A DNA stretch of 64,000 bases from positions 142,278,948 through 142,342,947 of the forward strand of contig NC_134082.1 of assembly GCF_000715075.1 (NCBI RefSeq), read 5' to 3'. Under the pieces are notes generated by a model, which was not told the origin of the DNA, did not search any database, and saw only the letters and a list, made by a program, of their open reading frames with translations. Positions 1 through 12,589 of this stretch are shown here, one piece after another (within the stretch, counting starts at the first letter, position 1; every line of letters begins with the position of its first letter). Source of the stretch: Nicotiana tabacum (lineage: Eukaryota; Streptophyta; Magnoliopsida; Solanales; Solanaceae). A program made the translations under genes and the position numbers.

Positions 1-1420
1 CATCTGTACGAGGACTCGAGGATGGATAATAGACGCGTCACTCCCGTCATCTACCATTATTCTTTTTACATCAGTATTTGCAATACATAAAGTAATAATA
101 AGAGCATCGTAATGAGGGAAAGACAAACCGTCGGCATCTGACTTATTGAAGATGATACTATCTTCGAGGTCATCATACCGTTCATGGGTGATTGACCGTT
201 TGAGTTTATGTGTGGTGGTGAACTTGACATGATTAATTGTTACGCCATCGCCCCCGCCGATGATCGTCTGTATTGTGCGAGCAGGAGAAGGCAGTTTGAG
301 AGGTCCCTGGGTTGTTCGCGTCTGCGGGCGAAGTTAGCCCGTCCTCGATCGCTTAGCAATTCTTTCAGGTGTCCCAGATTTAGCATTCGCACCACCTCCT
401 GTCGCAGTCCTATGCAATCTTCGATTTTGTGACCCCTTTCTTGGTGAAATTCGCAGAAAGCGTTTGACTTCCGAGTGCTGGGGTCGGACCTCATCTTTTG
501 CGGCCATTGCACCTTTGTATCGAGTTTCTCGTACACTTTTTCTGAAGGAGAAACACAAAAATTGTGAGTAGATAGGAGCGGAGGCATACCTTTCTCATGT
601 CGATATGGTGTTGCAAGTCGAGAAGGAGCATCTGTGTGCCGCGGTAGAGGCGGGACAAACGTCCTGACGTAGGGCTGATGCCTTTCTCTGCCGAGACGGG
701 GCCCCTACTGATCTTTTTGATCGTCGCTACGATGATCTTTCCTTGCTTCAGTTTGAATTGACGTCAACCGTTGGGTCGGATCGTTGAGGTCGTCCTCGTC
801 GGCTCTTACCTTGGCGCAATAGGCGTTATGGATTTCTTCCCAAGTGGTTGGAGGGTATTTCATGAGCCTACTTAGCAATTTTCGGGTCGCTCTCGACCCT
901 TTCCTATTTAGTTCGTTCTGGAAGGCTGCTACTGCCATTCCCTCTGACACATTCGGCAAGATCATTTTCACCCTGTTGAACCGAGCTAAGAAGTCCCTGA
1001 GTCCCTCGTCGTGCACCTGTCTTATGGCAAATATGTCGTTTACCCTAGCTTCTGCCTTTTTGGCTCCTGCATGGGTGATGACAAATTTGTCTGCCATTTC
1101 TTCGAACGTTGCTATCGAACGTGCCGGTAGTTGAGAGTACTATGTCAAGGATCCCCCCGTTATGGTTTTGCCGAACTTTTTCAGTAGCACTGATGGTACC
1201 TGCTCTTTTGAAAGATCGTTACCTTTTACGGCGGTGATGTAGTGGATGATATGATCTTCTGGATCGGTAGAACCATCATATATCTTAAGGTAGGGCGGCA
1301 TTTTGGAGTTCTTTGGAATGGCGTAGGGGTCGCTTCTTCATTGTATGGTTGCTCGATGAATCGACCAACATCCCGTTTTGGCAACAACTTTGGGGCGTCT
1401 GGTATTTTGTCATCCCATAA
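1..1420 (-). pseudogene. Ty3/gypsy (Tat lineage) gag-protease fragment
   Basis: Fragment of a retrotransposon polyprotein read on the - strand; the pol part would lie before position 1. The stretch 1097-705 encodes a typical gag core (MADKFVITHAGAKKAEARV, then LARFNRVKMILPNVSEGM and MKYPPTTWEEIHNAY). The stretch 587-240 carries a zinc-knuckle-like CEFHQERGHKIEDC motif. The stretch 230-1 reads into the aspartic protease, with an apparently intact VDDGSDASIIHP active-site region. The frame is broken between these blocks. The copy is the same family as the + strand element at 21-26 kb, whose equivalent protease motif is damaged (ADDRSGA). Homology to that copy stops near 1420, and the last 125 bases before the Stowaway element are not recognisable. 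Gag would form the particle and protease would cut the polyprotein; this piece is too broken to work. Confidence 0.85.
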
Positions 1421-1547
1421 TTTCTCCTTCTACGCGCCAAATACATCTACTCCGAAGGCAACAACGAAAATCATGGTACAGGAGAAAATCTTTCAGATTT
1501 GAAATATTTTCTTTGAACATAATGTGTGATCTGTGTTGTAGAGTTTA

Positions 1548-2387
1548 CTCCCTCCGGTCCACAATAAGTGACCAATTTGCTCTTATTTTGGTCCAAAATA
1601 AGTGTCCATTTATATAATCAAGAAAAAATTCAATTTATTTTTTCAAAATTACCCTTATGTACGTATCCCTAAAAAGTCATTTACTCCTCACATTTGAGAA
1701 GAGAAGTAAGTGCTACTATAACTATGGTGCAACATTTAATGAAGGGTAGTTTAATCACACTAACTATTTTCGTCTAGAATTTAGTATTTCCTCAATGGGT
1801 GTTGTTTGACCAAAAGATATTGAAACCTTTTTGATTAAATTAATTAATGAAGATGAAGGGGTAAATCTCAGCCAAGTATAATAAAATCTAGATTAAATGA
1901 TGCAAGAGATGAACAAGGTGAATATTGCTTTCTAGTATGTCGGAAATGAATAATTACTCATAAATGTGATAACTTCAAATGTAGAAAAATATTGCAATGA
2001 ATGCGATTGACCAAGATAAAGGATGATGTATGGATCTTGAAATTGTAGTAAGCAAAGTTGTCTTTTTTGTATATACCCTCTGATCCCCCTTTACAAAGTG
2101 TTCTCCTTCTATTTATAAGAGACAATCCCCTTTTAAAATCCTAAAAAAGTATAACATAAAGAATATTCGAAAAGCATATTCCTAATGTCTCCTACTACGC
2201 TTACACTACTGCAGACGTCGTACGTTCGCTAACCACTGTCGGTCGTCATCCTTTATAACGACCAAAGGACGCTACATCATAAGGACCTCATTCCTCGCCG
2301 TACTATGTAGTGGTTGTGATCGTTCAAATTTGGACCTATACATGTATGTCAAAAGCAAATTGATCATTTATTATAGACGGGAGGGAG
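1548..2387. mobile_element. Stowaway-like (Tc1/mariner) element
   Basis: The ends are inverted: CTCCCTCCGGTCCACAATAA at 1548 and the complement of CTCCCTCCCGTCTATAATAA ending at 2387. About 27 of 32 terminal bases match. Both ends are flanked by TA (1546-1547 and 2388-2389), the target duplication expected for Stowaway elements, and the terminal CTCCCTCCG is their hallmark. At 840 bp it is long for a Stowaway MITE and has no transposase frame. The stretch about 2050-2340 has a different composition, with a TATTTATAAGAG box followed by a GC-richer segment, and may be an inserted LTR fragment. Confidence 0.75.
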
Positions 2388-2389
2388 TA

Positions 2390-2899
2390 ACTAATTTTGT
2401 ATAAACTCCCAGTTGATAGCTATTGGGATTAGGAAAAGCTTTTGACAAGCTGGCAGTGGTCCCCGCTGGGAAAGACAACCCGACAGAAGAAGAGACTCTC
2501 CAACTACTTCAAGATTGAAAACATGGAGGATTTTGGTGCATGTAATGTTATACTAGACTAGACTAGATGGCAATTTCATCACTCGAACTGACGCGTATCA
2601 ATAATTTATAGTAGTAAGTTTTTTGTATTCTTTATAACTGTCTAACAAATCATTCGGCCTAAAGTATTTCGATTTCCTCTCTTTGCGAACCATGGTGCAA
2701 ATGATATACGTACCTAATTTTGTTCGGGCTCTACATTATAAATTATAATAATAACAAAGTTAAAAATCAAATATGGATTTGTTTTGTTAGTCTAAATAGC
2801 GTAAAAGAGCATTCCTCCAGTTTCATCCAACATGGCTTTATTGTTAGTTTGGCAAGAAATTTTAGATCAGAATCATTGGCAATCTTGCGCGTTAGACCG
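2390..2899. other. Unassigned spacer with a possible coding tail
   Basis: No recognisable gene. A short open stretch on the + strand at about 2434-2559 follows a possible splice acceptor (TTGGGATTAG) and ends at TAG. It includes LGKTTRQKKRLSNYF and NMEDFGACNVILD, which looks protein-like in composition. It could be the last exon of an older host gene cut off by the insertions around it, or chance. I do not recognise the protein. The rest is AT-rich and shows nothing. Confidence 0.25.
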
Positions 2900-3244
2900 A
2901 TAGCCTGTTTGGCCAAGCTTATTTTTGGCCAAAAGTGTTTTTTTTGGGCCAAAAACACTTTTGACCTCAATTTGAGGTGTTTGGCCAAGCTTCTGGGAGG
3001 AAAAAAAGTGCTTTTGAGGAGAAGCAGAAAAAAGTAGCTTCTCTCCAAAAGCACTCTTTTGAGAAACACTTTTGAGAAAAATACACTCAGAAGTAGTTTT
3101 TTAAAGCTTGGCCAAACACTAATTGCTACTCAGAAGTGCTTTTCAAACTAATTAGTCAAACACAAACTGTTTCTCACTAAAAGTACTTTTGAGAAAAACA
3201 CTTCTCAAAATAAGCTGATTTTGCAGCTTGGCCAAACGGGCTAT
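2900..3244. mobile_element. Palindromic MITE (TAGCC-GTTTGGCCAAGC ends)
   Basis: The left end ATAGCCTGTTTGGCCAAGCT and the right end, whose complement begins ATAGCCCGTTTGGCCAAGCT, form inverted termini with one mismatch in 20. The interior is largely self-complementary, built from repeated AAAAGTGCTTTT- and GCTTGGCCAAAC-like blocks, so the single strand could fold into a long hairpin. There is no coding capacity. A clear target duplication was not found, so the superfamily is left open. Elements with this terminus are, from memory, abundant in Solanaceae. Confidence 0.65.
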
Positions 3245-3289
3245 GAGTTATCAATACTGAACTCATTTAAGGGATTTTTTTCCTTACTA

Positions 3290-3420
3290 TACCATATATG
3301 AAACTTTATTACAAAATATGTGCATAGTATCTAAATTACCCGCCTAGTCCACATTTTTCCTACAATTCATGTACCATTCGTCTATTATGAATAATTAGGA
3401 CAGAATATTCCATAAAAAAC
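3290..3420 (+). repeat. Left terminal inverted repeat of the MULE (degenerate)
   Basis: The best local match to the right end is around 3360-3420, where ACAATTCATG, AATAATTA and GGACAGAATATTC pair with ATAATTAATG, CATAATTA and GGACCGTATATTC on the opposite strand of the right end. An outer block near 3305-3345 aligns more weakly. The repeat probably also held the transposase promoter. The boundary is uncertain by tens of bases. Confidence 0.45.
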
Positions 3421-3770
3421 GTGCTAAAAATCAGGAAAGAATCTTGGGATAGATTGATTCTACATTAACTTCAAGTTTTGAAAAGGAAAGGAGATTTCGC
3501 ATCTGCGTAATTTACTCTTAGAATACAATTCGAAATTTTTTTTTAAAAAAAAATTCGACCAGCTTCAACAAACTACGAACAACTTCAGCAAACTGAATTC
3601 AAATTGTAGAATTCAAATCTTCGAGATTCAACAACTCAACATTGGTATATTTTGTTCTTCGTTCGTGTTCAGAAAACAAATTGGCGATCATAAATCTGTT
3701 CTTCATCTTTTTTTTTCTCAATCTAGAAATACAAAAAAACGAAAAAATTTAGAATAATACATCAACAATC
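3421..3770 (+). promoter_or_regulatory. 5' region of the MULE transposase
   Basis: AT-rich stretch between the left terminal repeat and the transposase ATG with no open frame. It contains a homopolymer A/T tract near 3537-3553 and repeated CTTCAACAAACTACGAACAA-like words. It probably holds the promoter and 5'UTR; no individual site can be defined. Confidence 0.35.
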
Positions 3771-6700
3771 ATGTCCAAAATCGCAATCATGCTACAATTG
3801 AATGGGAATTGGGATAACTATGGCAGATTTAGAGATTTTGAAGTTGATGTCATTGTGGTAGATGAGAATGCAAGCTACAGTATTCTGATTTCTACAATTG
3901 CAGAACAACTATCGATTGATACTTCAAAAAAAATTGTAGAAATCAAATACATGGTGAACGACAATTGTCCCCCAATGGAGATTAGGAATGATATGGGGGT
4001 TCGTGTGTATATGGAGACCAAAAAGGAGAATAAAAACTTAGGTTCATATCTGTTATGTATAAGTGTACGAGATTTCAATATGGAATTGGCAATCACCAAC
4101 GATAACACAAGTGCAGGTTTGTATAGTTGTAAATTGCATAGATTTATGTTTTTACGGTATTATCTTCAAAATTACTACAACTACCTACAATTAAACTACA
4201 AATCTGTTAATTGATATAATAAAGCAATGTTGTTTTCAAAATTACCTACAAAGTTAGTACATTTATAAAACAACATAAACTACAATTATGATTAGAAATT
4301 GTTGATTTCAAAATGTTGTCTTCAAATAAAACTACAATTGCAACAGTTATAGTAGAAATTAACTATAATGGCTGACATCCTAAAAATGGATGACTACAAA
4401 ATTTTCACTATATCTACAAATTCTCTACAAATATTCTACAAAATTATAAGTACATTGTTTATCTTTATTTTGATGCAGGTTCATCTGGATCCATAAAGTT
4501 ACTTGATATGCCATCATCTCCAGCTATAGAGGAATATCAAAGTGAATAATAACAGAATCTACGCAAACTGCTACTGAAGAAGGACAAGTTTATCAGGACA
4601 AACAAACTGTAGCTGCTGCAATAAAGCACTTTTCTGTGATGCACAAGTTCCAGTTCAAAGTTAAAAGATCTAGTCGTAGAAGGTATGGAGATATTTGTGG
4701 AGAAAAGGCCAATAAAAGCAGTGTTATACTCAAGATATGTGTAATGTAAACATTGTAGATAAATTGTAGTTATATTGTAGTTTATGTTACTTTATGTTAA
4801 AATAGTCCGTTTGTTGCATCTACATTTATAATATGTATTAAATATTGTATTTCTTTTTGTAGCTACTGGCTTGTATGCGTTGGTGAAAACTGTAAATGGC
4901 ACTTCAAGGCAACGTCAATTAATGATTCCGCAATATTCAAGATAATGAGTTTCAACCGACAACACACATGCTGCCTAATGAATGAAACATTCATACAGCG
5001 CAAACGTACTGCAGATGTAGTTGGTAGCATGGTAATTCCAAAGTATTGTGATCCTAAGACTGTTTACACATCAAAGGACATACAGACTGACATGTTATCC
5101 GAACACGGAGTGAACCTAAGCTACATGCAAGCATGGAGAGCAAAGGAAAAGGCTTTACAGTTTTTGAGAGGGAATCCGGCTGACTCCTACAGCAAATTAC
5201 CCAAATATTTTTATATTCTTGAGGAGACTTATCCTGGTTCGGTTGTTAAATTGAAAAAGACAGCAGATGAATGTTTCTTATACGCATTTGCTGCTCTTTA
5301 TACATCAATAAGTGGTTGTCAACATTGTATACCAGTAGTAGTGGTTGATGGGACATTCTTAAAGTCAACCTACAGGGGGATTATGCTGACAGCAAGCACC
5401 ATGGATGCAGCAGGTAAAAAGTGTAAAAAATTTGTAGTCATTTTGTAGGCAGTCTATAAAATATAGATATATTGTAGTAATTTGTAGTTATTTTGTAGCT
5501 ATTACATGTAATGTAGATAAAATGAATATATTATGAATATATATTGTAGTTGTTATGTATTTATATTTTTATATAAATTTTCAAAGCTGCCAATTAATAT
5601 TTTATGAATTAATAATGTAAGAACAATATTGCTCTTGGCATATGATGTGGTTGATTCTGAAAACGACGCATCTTGGAAGTGGTTCTTTGAGCAATTCAAG
5701 AAGGCATATGGTGAAAGACCTTCAATGTGTGTTGTTTCAGATAGGAATGCGAGTATACTGAAGGCAACATCAATTGTCTATCCGGGCATCCCACACTACT
5801 CTTGCATGTGGCATATTTGGACAAATATAAGGTCAAAATTCAAGAAGGGTCATCTACAATTGCATGAATTGTACTTTGCTACAGCACGGTCATACACTCT
5901 AGATGAATTTAATGAAAGGATGTCGAAGATTGAAGAGGTAGACCCGCGTGTGAAATCTTACCTATATGATATTGGTTATCATAGATGGTCAAGAGTACAT
6001 GCAACAGTGAATAGAACGTGGACAATGACATCAAATATTGCATAGTCGTTGAACGCAGTAACAAAAGATGCAAGAGAGCTGCCGATATTTGACCTTTTAG
6101 AGTATATGCGGACACTGCTAGAACGTTGGACCATTGAGAAGTTATTGAAGGCGAAGGGTACTTTCACATTTCTTGGGACCAAATTCAACAAAGAATTAGA
6201 TGACAACAGAACATTATCTCAGAAACTTAAGGTAAGATCTGTTTATTTGGTGCAGAAAAAATGAATTACTTAATATGCAGTGTTTCCAGATTGTATATAA
6301 AATGTAGTCAAAATTGTAGATAATTGTAGATTGTATATAAGGTGTAGAATATGTGTAGATGATTTGTATATAAGTTGTAGAAAATAAATTTTTATGATTG
6401 AGATAATATTTTTTCTGTTTGTTCTGCAATTGTAGGTGAGGGCTTCAACAGATCATATACATACTGTGTTAGATGGTGTGAAGCGGTACATTGTGTGTCT
6501 AGAAAACAATAAATGTAGCTGTGGCCAATTCCAACTTGAAGAACTTCCATGTGCGCATGCTTTGGCAACATTAAGGCACAGGAATGAAACAGATGAAAAC
6601 TATTGCTCTCCGTATTACACAAGGGAGAGCCTTCTGCGTACATATGAAATGCCAGTAAATCCTCTTCCTGATGAAAGCAAATCGAATGTGCCACAACATA

Positions 6701-6879
6701 TTTTGGATGAGGTAGTAAAACCACCGACGGGAGATAAAAGACAGCCAGGGAGACCTCAAAAGGAAAGATATAAAACCTATGATGAAATAAAGTCAAAGAA
6801 GTACAAGGTGTCATGTGGAAATTGTGGAGGTGAAGGGCATAACAAAAGATCTTGCAAGAATGCGCCCAAGAAGAAATGA
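3771..6879 (+). pseudogene. MULE transposase (MURA type), five exons, mutated
   Basis: Inferred exons: 3771-4116, 4479-4682, 4863-5413, about 5621-6231 and 6436-6879. Exon 1 encodes an N-terminal, possibly PB1-like region. Exons 2-3 give the MuDR DNA-binding region (CVGENCKWHFKATSIN) and then the first catalytic Asp in VVVDGTFLKSTYRG. Exon 4 holds the second Asp in CVVSDRNASILKA and the conserved HYSCMWH. Exon 5 holds a SWIM zinc finger (CSCGQFQLEELPCAHA) and a CCHC knuckle (CGNCGGEGHNKRSC). The enzyme would cut and join element ends in the nucleus. Lesions: a likely 1-nt frameshift near 4546 in exon 2, an in-frame TAG at 6043-6045 where a GAG codon would fit, and an intron 3 acceptor that reads GTAA before GAACA instead of AG. 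The gene converges on the Ulp1-like gene. The family call is secure; exon ends are by eye. Confidence 0.88.
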
Positions 6880-7565
6880 ATATCATGTAGTTAGAATAGT
6901 TATTCAAAATAACTGTTAGTGAGTTAAAGTTAGCAGATTTTTTGTGTAATAGTTTAAGTTTTTAAATATCATTATGAAGTAGACTAAAATTTGTTTATGT
7001 TTGTTTAATATGCTACATTTGTTTTTAAAGGTCAGGCATCTAAATTTGTCTTTGATAGAGTGTAATTAAATTTAAATATTTATTATCTACAATACAACTG
7101 ATATTAAAAAAAATAACTTTAATGTAAAGTGTTTCCAGATTGTAGGTAAAATATAAGTTAACTGTATTTAAATTGTAGTCTTAGTAATAATTTGTAGATG
7201 ATTTGTAGATAAATTGTGGGTAATATATTTTTATGATTGGAGTAATTATTTATTCTGTTTGTTGTGTAATTTAACTTCATCTGACAGTTATATACAGATA
7301 TTACCTAGAACTTGAAGGTATTTCATAAAAATTATGAACATATACAACTACAAAATTATATACAATTACTACATTGAGTGTTGCCAAAATGTAGATATTG
7401 TGGAGATTATTTGTAGGCAAATTGTATTCTAAGATGAAAGATAAAATTACAAAACAAAAAAGTATGCTGCAATAAAAAAAATTTGTTCATAAAGTAGTGT
7501 ATTCTCCTTCAACTACAAATTGGCATCAACTAAACTAGGAAAACATGACACTATTTCTTCTTTCT
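6880..7565. other. Convergent spacer of the MULE, rich in TTGTAG words
   Basis: This AT-rich stretch separates the 3' ends of the transposase and the Ulp1-like gene. It has no coding potential. It repeats short words such as ATTGTAG, TTTGTAGATG and CTACAA many times, as do the introns of both genes. It must hold both transcript ends. Confidence 0.5.
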
Positions 7566-10500
7566 CTAGACTCTAGTCTTCTCATTCAATGCAGGAGTAC
7601 CCTTCCTCCTTGCTAGCCTGCCTGTAACCTCACTTTCACTGATTGACACATCTTCTTGCTTCTTTGTAGCATAGTCCCATATGAGAGCTCCATAGCGTCT
7701 ACGGTGTTGGTCGATATCCGAAAGGTTTTCTGAAGGGATTGACAAATCTCCAATGCAAACATACTCCGCAAAAGCAGCCACAAATACACCACAATCACTG
7801 CATAAGACAAAAAAAATTAATTATTTAACAAATGATTATAAAAAAAATAATTAAACATCCAGAAAGAGAGAATGGTTTTTTTACAATGATCATTCCTTTT
7901 GCTGTGGAATCTCTGCAACCATCCACTGTATGTTGAGAGGGTTTGTAACTGGTTTCTCAATGTATGCCTTTGTGGTCTTGAAGTCAATGTCTTTACGCTT
8001 CCCGTAGAAACCAGTGCAAGACAAATACAGAGGGACAATGATTGAAAACTTATCAACACATTATTCAACAGCATTATGATTGTGTGAAGACACCATGGAA
8101 TCATACACATAAAGTTGCTTGTCCACTATGTCGAAAACGATCAACAACCAATGGAAATTCTCTACAATGTTCACGGGCATGATGATAGAGTCAACTTCAT
8201 CCCAGACAACATTAGCAAGGAGTCTATACCCAATAATATATTCTGCAACATCATCATCGGGTTTAATAACCGAATACTTTTTTTCTGGCGGAGAACTTAT
8301 GAACTTGTCATAGATTTGTACAATCTTTGATTTGAACAAGCAATCAGTTGTTGTAAACCTAGTGTTGTTGGGGTTGGGGCCATATTTGCCTCTTTTTCTC
8401 AGGTAATACATAATAACATCAATGTGCTGCAAAATAAAATGAAATATACTGTTAGCTACAATGTAACTACAATTATCAACAAAGCAGCTACACCTTAAAA
8501 TACAAACTCAGAATTCAAATAATCTAACAAATAACTACACTTTAACTGCTATACACAACAACACATGGAACAACAACTACCACAAAAGCCTCAATAATAT
8601 CTACATGCAAACTAAAGTTAATATTATAAGTCTTCAACTGGCTCTACAATTTTACTACAAATTAACTACAACCATGAAATATAGATATACCAATTCTGTC
8701 CAAATTAATAAATATACAATTTTTACATACAATTCATCATCAAATATGATACATAAGGTTCAACCTAGATACAATCACACTTTAATAAATAAGAGCAACA
8801 TTTATAAGAAATGTCTACATTATATCTACAATTTATAATAAAGGGCATGGTCACATATATTTCATATCTACAATATAACTACAAAACAGAAGTAAAAATA
8901 TATCTTGTGAATTTATTCTTTGATACTTACCGAGTCATTGAGGACTCCCCCGGGGTGAGCAAAGGAATAAAACCAGTCCTTCTTATCTACCTTTTCAACT
9001 CCAAGGTCTAACCAAGGATTGATTTGGTTATCCTTTATGGAAAAGGGAGCCTTCTTCCTGTAACAACAAATAAATGGCCAATCAAAAAAATTCACAGAAT
9101 GAATTACATTTTTTAACTTTAAAATGCTGAAATGAAAGTGTCAAATTAAGCATTCATACCTCTTAGATACTTTGTCAGTACGGTGGTATAACCACTTGTT
9201 GAACTTATCTAACATATCAGAATCTACATTTTCACCTATAAGAGTTGTGAATGGGTGTTTGAGGTAGAAAAATTTAGGTCCAATAGAGCTGCTGCCTCCA
9301 GAACTATATAGCGGTATGAAAGGTGATCGTGCATGTTTCCCCGGTTGTCTGGTTCTCCCCAGATGAATAGGGGTTGCTTCATCTGGTATGGGCTCACCAT
9401 ACTTAACCAATTGTGTTAAGTTGTCTGGCAACTCAAAGTCATCCAATGTCACACGCTTCTTATCAATGCCTGAACCTTCAGAAACAACTTCATCCACATG
9501 ATGTACATTTTCACCTTCATTTAGCTGTTTCTCAATGACTTGTTCTGTCTGAGATGCTACAGTCACTCCGTGAATTGGGGACTGTGCATTGATATCTTCA
9601 ATATCTGTTACAAAAAACAATACTTACTTAACAGGGAATGTAAAATTGTATAAAGAACAATTATTTGTTCTGAATGACAGTATGATATTATACCTGCTAG
9701 TTCTACCTCAGCTGTTTCTTGAAATTCTCCATATAAGTCAACATGTCCTGGACAAACTGCAGCTTCAATTTATATAAAAAAAAAATAGGTAAAAAAGTAA
9801 TAGATAATGGTGCCTTGAAAGTTGCAGATACATGTAGGAAGTTGTAGATAAATTGTGAATAATAAAACTCAGTTCTATAAAGTTTTATAATAAGTGTATA
9901 TATTTGTATGTATTTTGTAGATACTTGTGTTGCTTGTGCTTGCATGCACTTGATCACCAAGATTGAACGAAAATTGCTGGTGGTTCACTCCTTGTTTTTG
10001 GTCATTGTTTTTGGTTGAACTACCAGCAAACTAAAGATTTTATGTTAGTTTGATTATATTTTTTAAAATGTCATAATTTGTTTTGGCATATAAATATATA
10101 TCAACTCTTACCTTTGCCTCATCCACATCATATCTCCTGTTTATCAAATTCAAAACCCTCTTCATAGAATCATCTATAAACACTCGAAGGTCATGGAGTT
10201 CCTTAAATACATCCTTCCTAAAATCCTCTAACTTTCCATCAACCTAAAAGTTAAAAATATAGTTAGTTGGTAATTTTATTCAAATAAATTACAATTTAGT
10301 TTAATTATGTACGAGGCAGTATTGTTTATACAATTGTCTCCAAATTGATACAGTTATACTACAATTTAACAACAATGTTATGCAATGTAGATAAATTGTA
10401 GCAAATATGTAAATATATTGTAGTTAATAATTTTACCTACTTAATTCCCTTTTCTAGCTCCCTGAGCTTCATAGCCACAGATTCCTTGTCCTCTTGACAG

Positions 10501-12294
10501 TCTGTATGTTTGGGTTCCAATGTTGGAGAATCAGCATTTGGAACCTCTGATGATTGTGCACCTTGTTCATCTTCATACTCAATCTTGTTTGGCAGAGTAA
10601 GCACTCCAATCTCTTCTCCAGATTCAGTCATGCTTGTGAACTGAATCATGAAAAAAAACAGTTAGTTCCACTAAGACAAAAAAATATAGTCTAAATGTAG
10701 ATATTATGAAGGTAAATGTAGGAACATAAAAAAATGAAAAAAATACCTTAATCCACTCAGGCTTGATCATCTTCTCTTCAAAGGCAGTTAACCAAATCTG
10801 CCCTTAGTAGCTGACCATCTTAATATGCGAGGTATTGAGTCAGAACACCTCGTAGCAAGCTCCATGCTGACGGTCGAGCAACACTCATAAAGCCACACTT
10901 GCAAGGCTAATGAGCATCCCCGTATGAGATAAGAATGTACACGAGGATTTAGACGATGCCTAACAGATTCCATAACCTGATTGAACGATTTAATACCCCA
11001 TGGGTATGACTCAAAATTAACAGACTCTACCAAATAGAACCTAAAATGGTCTATAAAAGACACATGATCTTTGTCAGAAGGGCAAACAAAAAATTCCAAA
11101 AGATAAAGAATGCACAACTTGACTGCATCCTCATCGTTTACCCAAGATCTATTTGTTACTATGTTTTTCAAATACCACTTCTCTACTCTTTTTTTGTTAG
11201 GAAAATAGTTATTCATTAACTTGCTAACATAACTAGAAGTATATCCATAATCTGTAAACTTATTCACACAATTTAAACCAGTAATTAAACCAAACTCTCT
11301 CAAGGCAAAATTCAATTTTCCCCCCTTCAAGTGGACTGAAAAAAATGATTCATTAGACTTAGACAGTTCATACTTCATCAGAAGATGAATAGTTTGATTT
11401 TGCATGCAAATGGAGGGGAGAGACAGTAAGTAACCAAAACAAGTGTTTTTAAAAAGCTTTAAAGCATTTGGAGACAATAACTCTTTTATCTGGCTAGGAA
11501 TGCTAGGATCACACAAAGTGTGGAATCTAAGCACACCATAATTTACATTATGTGGGGCAAAATAATGTCCATTCTGCACAAAATGATAAATTATTTCACA
11601 TTAGTAAACTGCATAGAAATTAAGCATTAATATAAATAATATCTACATATAACTACACTTATTGCTAAAAAAAATCAGGGAGAAAAAATACATACAAATC
11701 CGCTTCAAAAAAATACACCAACCCACACATATAACTACAAAAACATACAAGACATCTACACATATAAACATTATCTACAAAAATGCAGGAAGCAAAAAGT
11801 AGCTACAACTTTGTTTCAAAATTTAAAAGCTAAGGACAATATAACTACAACACGACTACAAAATAACTACAATTATATCCGTGTTTTAAACCACAACTAC
11901 AAAAAATCTAGAAAATTAAGACAACTAATCTACAATTTACCAAAACACTTAAAACAGAGATTTTTACATCCAAAACAAAACTAAAAAAATGGAAACGAAA
12001 ATACTAAATGTTTACCTTCACCAAATTTTTTTTCTGAACCAATTTTGGGAGCTCTTTGGACTGTTTCTTCGTTTTTTGTTTTGTGGAAGCAGGAGGCAAC
12101 TTGAGTTTTTTAACTGTTGGAATTTTAGGGACATCTTCAACAAAGTCGTCATCTACACATACCTCTTTCCCCTTTCTTTTGAGTTGTTTGCCGCCTGGTG
12201 TAGCACTTCCTCCAGCATCTACATCGTGCATCTTCTTTGTTCGCATTTCGGTACGGATTTGTCTAGGAGATGAACTGTGAGTAGTAGGTTCCAT
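7566..12294 (-). pseudogene. MULE-borne DUF1985/Ulp1 (C48) peptidase gene, mutated
   Basis: Ten inferred exons read right to left: 12294-12016, 11573-10747, 10640-10437, 10243-10112, about 10027-9930, 9762-9694, 9604-9160, 9057-8931, 8426-7885, 7797-7566. Exon 1 is basic (KQLKRKGKEV). Exon 2 is a DUF1985 domain (LREFGLITGLNC, EFFVCPSDKDHVSF). The C-terminal exons form a SUMO-protease-like C48 domain with all three catalytic residues visible: His in NFHWLLIVFD, Asp in LYVYDSM, and Cys in DCGVFVAAFAEY at the start of the last exon. Lesions: a 1-nt frameshift near the end of exon 2 (AAGGGCAG, probably a lost G), TAG at the end of exon 3, TAA at 8063-8061 and TGA near 7894-7892. The family may deSUMOylate or otherwise process proteins; its role for the transposon is unknown. 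Family call secure, exon ends approximate. Confidence 0.85.
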
Positions 12295-12299
12295 TGCGT

Positions 12300-12589
12300 A
12301 GATTTTACTTATTTTTGTGGTGATTTTGATGTTAAAACACCTAAATCGAAAGAGGGGATATCACATACTGTAGATCTTTTATGTATTTTTTTGGGAGATT
12401 TGATGTTCTTCATGGTTTAACTTCAATATTTGGTGAAATTAAATTGAGAAAAATGAAGAACGTGAGTAACTTTTGTTTTGTATAGAAGAAAACTGAAGAA
12501 AACATGGGGGAGTGAAGGGTAAAGGTAAAACGTGGGGGGGTTACGGTAAAGGTAAAAGGTGGGGAGGGGTTGAGCTGAAAGGAAAGTGA
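12300..12589 (-). promoter_or_regulatory. Promoter side of the Ulp1-like gene
   Basis: Stretch between the Ulp1-like ATG and the right terminal repeat. It has no open frame. Purine-rich G tracts (GGTAAAACGTGGGGGGGTTA and GGTAAAAGGTGGGGAGGGG at about 12521-12570) are the only structure seen. In MULEs the terminal region usually supplies the promoter. Confidence 0.35.
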
